Shown: positions 60,601 through 64,000 of the stretch, piece by piece
How the letters are laid out: each line of letters opens with the position of its first letter
Position numbering within the stretch: the stretch's first letter is position 1
From: Pycnopodia helianthoides
Taxonomy: Eukaryota; Echinodermata; Asteroidea; Forcipulatida; Asteriidae
DNA length: 64,000 bases
Direction: 5' to 3'
Assembly (NCBI GenBank): GCA_032158295.1
Contig: CM063253.1
Span: forward strand, 2,635,001 to 2,699,000
Position numbers and translations under genes: made by a program
The notes under the pieces: model-generated
What the model was told of the DNA's origin: nothing
Databases searched by the model: none
The model's input: the letters and a program-made list of their open reading frames with translations, nothing else

Positions 60601-62624
60601 AAGCAACAACAATACGATTACAGGTTTCCTTTTTTTTTTTTTTTTTGGCATTTTTGCTGAAAAAATTACAGTACAAAAATCAACAATAATAATGATAAAT
60701 AATATTGACTCTTATATAGCGCAATTCCAAAGAATGATCATTGCGCTTCAAACATTACTACCCCTGGTCACTGGGACATTTATTTCATTCCTTACACCAT
60801 CTCAGCTCCCTGGGGAGTATACAGCCCAAGTATGTAGCGCACAAAGCTAAATCAATCACAAGAACCATCTCTGCCCTCACAGGTACCCATTTATCCCTGG
60901 GTGATGAGAAACAATTACAGTTAAGTGTCTTTCTGTAGGACACAAGTGTCATGACCGGGATTCGAACCCACACCCTAGTGACTTAGCCACCAGAACTTGA
61001 GTCCGATACACAAATAAGCTGCTCGGCCACGACATGCCACAATGATGGCCGTGCTTGGGCGTATTGTGACGATTATACAGAAATGAATGGTCTCTACAGA
61101 GAACACGTTTGGTAATGACTCTGGAAATTAATGCCAATAAAAACTAACTTGGTAAAAAGTACAGCAGCTTTGGGTAGTAAAATGAATTTTGAGAAACTTT
61201 TAACTTCGAAGTACTACGGTTATGGAAAATATATCACTTTTTATTCTTCAAAATTTGAATCTGAGGGGCGTTTCTCTCAGAAACGCTTCTCAGACTGTGT
61301 ATTCCTATGGGGAATATTCTTCCTGCGCGGAGATATTCCCTCTGGTTTTTCGGCGATATCTCAAAAACGCGACCACCTTTTGAAGTGAAATTTTCACAGG
61401 TTAGTTTTATTGTATGTACCTACATTTATATAGGATTAACACAATCAGTAGGCTCCAATTACCAAATGTGTACTGTGCCTTTAAAAGGCATTCATGTAGA
61501 GTTGAGAAACCTGTAAACGCCCACACTTTTTTTCCTAACTAAAACTGTTTGTATTTCATTTTTTTCCCCCAATATCAGCTGTTCAAGAGTTATCTTCACA
61601 CTACGAAGCGATGAAAACACAGCTGAATGAGAACGAGACACATGCCCAACTCGGCAATCTGGAACGGAAATGGCAACATCATGAACAAAACAACTTTGTT
61701 ATGAAAGAATGTATCCTTTTGTATTGAAGGGATTGCCAGTGTTTTCATATTTGTTGGCTATATTTTTGGTTTAGGTCCATTTTTATCCAAGCAAAGGTTG
61801 TACTGTTTTATTAGAGTGACTGACTGTTATGGCTTAAAGTTGTTTACATTTTGTAATGGGGATGTAACATGACAGACTTTTGGGCATGCGTTGGCAGTTG
61901 CAATTGGTTAATGGATAGACCTATTATGAAGTCAATAAACTACACTTATCTAGGTGTTTTCAACTCATCAAAACACAGAACTTAAAGACACTGGACACCT
62001 TTGGTAATTGTCAAAGACCAGTCTTCTTACTTGGTGTATCTCAACATATGCACAAAATAACAAACCTGTGAAAATTTGAACTCAATTGGTCGTCAAGTTG
62101 CGAGATAATAATGGAAGAAAAAAAACCCTTGTCACACAAAGTTGTGTGCATTCAGATGCTTGATATCGAGACCTTACGCGTCTCACGCTTTTTTACTGAG
62201 AAATTACTTCTTTCTCAAAAACTACCTACTTCAGAGGGAGCCATTTCTCACAATGTTTTATATTATCAACAGCTCTCCATTGCTCGTTACCAAGTAAGTT
62301 TTTATGCTAACAATTATTTTGAGTAATTACCAATAGTGTCCAGTGCCTTTAAGCCATTACAGTCAGTTTTTAGAGTAAAGCAGTATAACCTTTGCTTTTC
62401 ATCTATATTTTTAAGTTGTCTTTATGAGAAGATTGGTTGTAGGCGAGACACTATCGTAATTCCAAATTAGCAGCATTTTTTTCCTTAACCAGTTTTTCTA
62501 TCAGTCATTGCTGCAAAGAGCATGGAGAGTGACTACCGCCCTCTAGTGGCAAGTGTCAAGACTCAACTCCAATGAGTACAACAAGCTGTTACAAGACAGC
62601 TTGGTGAGAGGAACCCAACGATGA
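42645..62624 (+). CDS. IFT74: Intraflagellar transport protein 74 (IFT-B core), complete; two single-base frame breaks
   Basis: Exons: 42645-42646 (split ATG), 45015-45129, 45768-45825, 46564-46641, 47423-47570, 48296-48356, 49262-49321, 49930-49991, 50999-51077, 52029-52151, 53048-53231, 53825-53904, 54226-54279, 54863-54903, 55391-55447, 57013-57133, 59115-59278, 60439-60493, 61579-61710, 62505-62624. Phases agree at every junction; the sum gives 597 residues (human 600). A basic Gly/Pro/Arg-rich N-terminus (in IFT74 this contributes to tubulin binding with IFT81) is followed by long coiled coils. Signature stretches: [104 protein letters not shown]. It pairs with IFT81 in the IFT-B core of cilia. 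One base is missing near 53207-53212 (stop at 53213) and one C is extra near 62569-62570 (stop at 62573). An alternative start is ATG 44989. Confidence 0.93.
42899..44577. mobile_element. Foldback-type element with internal 212/217-bp arrays and 10-bp flanking repeats (IFT74 intron 1)
   Basis: CATAGCGCTG at 42899-42908 and 44568-44577 flanks a 1,659-bp element (42909-44567). Its arms ACCAGTGTGAAGTTGG...GACGTTCGATATTCGAC and complement extend about 140 bp, each with its own inner hairpin (GAATGTCAAA-CCAGT...ACTGGTTTGACATTC). Inside the left arm four direct 212-bp units start at 43051, 43263, 43475 and 43687, with a fifth start at 43899. Then orientation flips and inverted units of 217-218 bp follow (landmarks 43914, 44131, 44349). 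No open frame of significance. Confidence 0.9.
45901..46439. mobile_element. TTAA-CCCTC MITE with four internal tandem units (IFT74 intron 3)
   Basis: Ends TTAACCCTCCTACTCTC and AGTAAGAGGGTTAA. Within it a unit of roughly 115 bp (GGCTGGCATAGTTTATC...GGATGATATTGAATGGTCAG...AGGGTTGACTGTGTACTG) occurs about four times. A relative with a single unit is at 48535-48753. TTAA plus CCCT ends fit piggyBac-type termini. Confidence 0.75.
46680..47217. mobile_element. MITE with TAAAGGTAGG/CCCTACCTTTA ends (IFT74 intron 4)
   Basis: Left end TTAAAGGTAGGTTCATAGAT, right end CCAATGGCCCTACCTTTA. Core words CATGCATGAATCGTTTTTCA and GCGAATGCCGCGGCCAGAGA are shared with the SLC16 introns and with 50091-50503. 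The stretch 46925-47080 is unusually GC-rich for this element. Confidence 0.7.
47585..47990 (+). repeat. Tandem repeat of about 80 bp, five units (IFT74 intron 5)
   Basis: Unit contains TACCCTAGTCTAAGCAGGGT, TGTAGGATAGTCTACTGACT, GTAGGCAGTTTGCACTGTGG and CAAAGTGGCCTACATGAG. Units differ by a few substitutions and short spacers. It abuts the SINE at 47990. Confidence 0.85.
47990..48285 (+). mobile_element. tRNA-Leu-type SINE, family C (head truncated)
   Basis: Starts in the T-arm remnant (AATCTCGGTCATGACACTTG), then the body ATAAATGGGTACCTGCGAGG, GGGCTGTATACTCCCCAGGG, AATGCGCTATATAAGAACTA and a TTATTATTATT tail. Other copies: 60680-61033 and about 57640-58125, both minus. Ends ten bases before the exon 6 acceptor. 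Confidence 0.8.
48535..48753. mobile_element. TTAA-CCCTC MITE, one-unit copy (IFT74 intron 6)
   Basis: Ends TAACCCTCCTACTCTCAGTG and CAAGAGGGTTAA. Carries one copy of the internal unit that is repeated about four times at 45901-46439. Confidence 0.7.
50091..50503. mobile_element. MITE with GGTAGGGTCA ends (IFT74 intron 8)
   Basis: Left GGTAGGGTCACAGATTGGT, right ACCAATCTATGACCCTACC: complementary over 19 bases with one mismatch. Its core is inverted relative to the copy at 46680-47217. Confidence 0.75.
50735..50914. mobile_element. Short MITE with GGGCCCAATTT ends (IFT74 intron 8)
   Basis: GGGCCCAATTTCATAGAGCT...GCTTAACA on the left; AAATTGGGCCC on the right. The interior TGCTTAACAATTTTCTGCTAAGCAG folds. 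A partial relative lies in RNF11 intron 2 near 34720-34980. Confidence 0.7.
51383..51950 (+). repeat. 23-bp minisatellite, about 24 units (IFT74 intron 9)
   Basis: Unit TGTTGCTATGGGTACAGTAC plus ACT, with variants GGTATAGTACATTGGTTGCTA and, at the 3' end, longer units with GGACGGGCATAGTTCACTGG. The variant mix changes gradually along the array. The acceptor of exon 10 follows within 80 bases. Confidence 0.9.
52264..52397 (-). mobile_element. tRNA-derived SINE, family A, decayed head (IFT74 intron 10)
   Basis: Same order of words as 36563-36706, but box B is damaged (GACCCTGCTCTAGTC) and the box A region carries changes. Confidence 0.75.
52540..52915 (-). mobile_element. Non-LTR retrotransposon 3' end (CR1/L2-like LINE fragment)
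   Basis: Translating the minus strand near 52910-52740 gives [20 protein letters not shown], a stop, then [25 protein letters not shown]-aaPklWNsLP.si..a.tv..Fk..LktHLf is the typical C-terminus of CR1/L2-type reverse transcriptases. An AT-rich tail with TATATAG and ATAATAATA words follows on the minus strand. Truncated and disabled. From family knowledge. Confidence 0.65.
53585..53668 (-). mobile_element. SINE family A body fragment (IFT74 intron 11)
   Basis: AAAACCACAAGGAAACTGAC and GGGTTGAACAAGGGAAAATTG match the body of the family; followed by a short inverted piece (TTTTTCTTTGTTCCAATCC). Confidence 0.65.
57171..57329 (-). mobile_element. tRNA-derived SINE, family B, with intact box A and box B (IFT74 intron 16)
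   Basis: Minus strand: GCTCGGTGGTCTAGTGGTAA...GGC (box A), GTGGGTTCGAATCCCAC (a perfect T-arm with box B), then the body GATTTGCCTGTGGATTTTTT, CTGAGTATACAGTGCTTTAT, ACACATCGGTGTAAGGGTAA. An anticodon-stem mismatch and the attached body identify it as a SINE. Confidence 0.8.
57424..57511 (+). mobile_element. SINE family B, headless copy in inverted orientation
   Basis: GAGTGATCTGCCTGTGGATT through CATCGGTGTAAGGGTAAAA repeats the body of the copy at 57171-57329 on the opposite strand, giving an inverted pair with a spacer of about 95 bp. Confidence 0.8.
57640..58125 (-). mobile_element. tRNA-Leu-type SINE, family C, diverged copy (IFT74 intron 16)
   Basis: Contains, on the plus strand, TACGCAATTCTTATATAGCG, AGCCATCTCTGCCCTCACAG, GTACCCATTTACCCCTGG and AAAGTGTCATGACCTGGATT, in the same order as 60680-61033. 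Confidence 0.65.
59348..59732. mobile_element. TTAA-bounded MITE, family 1 copy 3 (IFT74 intron 17)
   Basis: 385-bp copy of 1536-1909. TTAA at both ends; ends AGGAACATTACAGAATTGG and CCAATTCTGGAATGTTCCT. Confidence 0.85.
60680..61033 (-). mobile_element. tRNA-Leu-derived SINE, family C, fullest copy (IFT74 intron 18)
   Basis: Minus strand begins GTCGTGGCCGAGCAGC (box A region of a type II tRNA), has GGACTCAAGTTCTGGTGGC (CAA anticodon arm as in tRNA-Leu), then GTGGGTTCGAATCCCGG (box B), and a body of about 270 bp ending TTGCGCTATATAAGAGTCAA and a TTATTATTG tail. Confidence 0.8.
61982..62352. mobile_element. TTAA-bounded MITE, family 2 (IFT74 intron 19)
   Basis: Ends TTAAAGACACTGGACACCTT and AGTGTCCAGTGCCTTTAA. 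Interior TACTTCTTTCTCAAAAACTA...CAACAGCTCTCCATTGCTCG also occurs at about 58880-59038 (right half only). More distant relatives are near 48755-49100 and 61090-61495. Confidence 0.8.
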
Positions 62625-63048
62625 TAATGTCAGTGTGTCTTAAAGATGAGTCCAACGGATATTCAAGGTGGCTACCCTATAAAGTATTATGGATGTGTTC
62701 AGTTCTCTTCAGCTGCCATCAGTAACAAGACTGTACCTACATTGGTAGATAGAACTACAAGACAAACCACACCCAAGGCAGTGCAAAGTATAAAAATAGT
62801 CATGACTTAAAGGCAAAGTATACGTTTGGTTTTTGGAACCGTTCGATTGTTTTAATCCTATATAAATGTAGATATATACAATAAAACTAACCTGTGAAAA
62901 TTTCATTTCAAAAAGCTCGCCACCCGGACAACTTGGAGATAATTTTAACTAGTATCAGGTCAGCAGAGAACAATGCTGAATTACGGTGTTTATAAACGAT
63001 ACACATCAGCATGTCTCATTCAATACTGTAGTAGTAAGTACTAGTTAT

Positions 63049-63054
63049 AATAAA
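63049..63054 (+). terminator. IFT74: Possible poly(A) signal of IFT74
   Basis: AATAAA 425 bases after the IFT74 stop codon; no earlier AATAAA with a better position was noticed. Confidence 0.45.
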
Positions 63055-63261
63055 CATGAACATATTCAATTGTCATATCTGAGCATCAGTCTCAATACAT
63101 TAATTATTGTAATAACTCAAGAGTGAACACTGTACATAATAAGTCATGTCTGAAGCTGTACATGTAGTAGATATTAAGATATTTTGTTTGTAATAGTTTC
63201 CGATGTTTTAAAAGTGGGATTCGGAAATCCAGTAGAAATGCAAGTTTAGAACAAAGTTGGA

Positions 63262-63420
63262 GGGATAAGGTTGGCTCAGTGGTTTCTTTCCCTGCCTTGT
63301 ACCTCTGTGGGCCCCGGTTCGAATCCCACCTCAGACCAGAGCCTTTCATGTGGATTGGGTTTTCAGTCCCTATCTGATTGCGTGGGTTTTCCCTCATTTA
63401 GGGTTTTCCTCAAAATCTAA
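63262..63420 (+). mobile_element. tRNA-derived SINE, family D
   Basis: GGATAAGGTTGGCTCAGTGG (box A region), CCCGGTTCGAATCCCACCTC (box B), then CATGTGGATTGGGTTTTCAG, TCCCTATCTGATTGCGTGGG and TTTTCCCTCATTTAGGG. The tail resembles widespread 'V-SINE'-like 3' ends. IFT74 3' flank. Confidence 0.75.
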
Positions 63421-63714
63421 AAACTGAAAATTTTAAGCCAAAATTTTCACAGTTTTGTTATTTCATGTTTATGGTTGATCACACAAAACATATACACTGT
63501 CTGTGACTATTTTGTCAGCTCTACCAATCCTGTATAATACCTTAACATTCTTTAAGTTATGATTTGGTTTGCACGCTCATAAGGGATACATACATAATGT
63601 TTTTATATCAAACTTGTTCATTAAATTAATGTGTGAACAATAATTGTTATCCATTAGAAGCAATGAATCTAAAGCTGCCATTTAACACTACTGGTATTTT
63701 AAAGGCCATGATTG

Positions 63715-63908
63715 CAGAGCTGCCGACTATCCCTGACTCTGCAGAAAGTTCCCTGAGAATAAACCAACTTTCCATGTTCTGATCAACAAATTTGAAAATC
63801 TCCCTGATTATGAAAACTTTTGCCCTACTGTTTTGAATGTAATTCTTAATATCTCCTGATTCTTGTAAAAATCTCCCCGATTGCAACATGCAAATGTTGG
63901 CATCTCTG
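63715..63908. mobile_element. hAT-like MITE with CAGAG ends
   Basis: Left CAGAGCTGCCGACTATC, right ATGTTGGCATCTCTG: complementary with two mismatches. TGATTG is present immediately outside both ends, a possible (partial) target duplication. Confidence 0.55.
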
Positions 63909-64000
63909 TGATTGTATATTGGGCTGGTGAGGTGGGGAAAAAGTTTAAAGTGATTGCTGCTACTGGTGCAAGTATTAACACACTCTGCCCTGTTGTACTT

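Noticed and set aside
60940..61033. tRNA-Leu gene
   Set aside because: Anticodon arm and box B resemble tRNA-Leu, but the D-arm is disrupted and a SINE body with two other copies follows.

Overview
This window is animal nuclear DNA: intron-rich genes, introns full of short DNA transposons and tRNA-derived SINEs, and no operon layout. Gene content (RNF11, IFT74, a LURAP1-like adaptor, an SLC16-type transporter pair, a secreted ShKT/EGF protein) together with the repeat types suggests a marine invertebrate deuterostome, most likely an echinoderm. That assignment is an inference; no species-diagnostic sequence was checked.

Layout. 2-2446 (+): the last four exons of a secreted EGF-like/ShKT protein whose exon-intron unit has been tandemly duplicated. 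4870-14751 and 17124-20796 (+): two tandem paralogues of a monocarboxylate-transporter-like (SLC16/MFS) gene, with the same five-exon structure, related intron repeats and related upstream DNA. Copy 1 has a roughly 6.5 kb load of repeats in intron 1, including an eight-unit hairpin array and Helitron-like 3' ends; in copy 2 that intron is only 299 bp. 20.8-26.2 kb holds repeats only. 26244-28124 (-): a LURAP1/LURAP1L-like gene, apparently using a GC-AG intron. 31370-35634 (+): a complete three-exon RNF11. 35.6-42.4 kb: repeats and no recognised gene. 42645-62624 (+): a complete IFT74 gene in 20 exons, coding for about 597 residues once two single-base indels are allowed for (human IFT74 is 600). 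The remainder is IFT74 3' flank with a SINE and a MITE.

The genes do not form one pathway. The most notable structures are a 1.66 kb foldback element with a 10-bp direct repeat at its ends in IFT74 intron 1; an IFT74 start codon that seems to be split by that same intron; five single-base reading-frame breaks spread over four genes, best explained by consensus indel errors; and natural empty/filled comparisons provided by local duplications. I did not find a convincing new multi-gene system. The novelty lies in repeat architecture and splicing.
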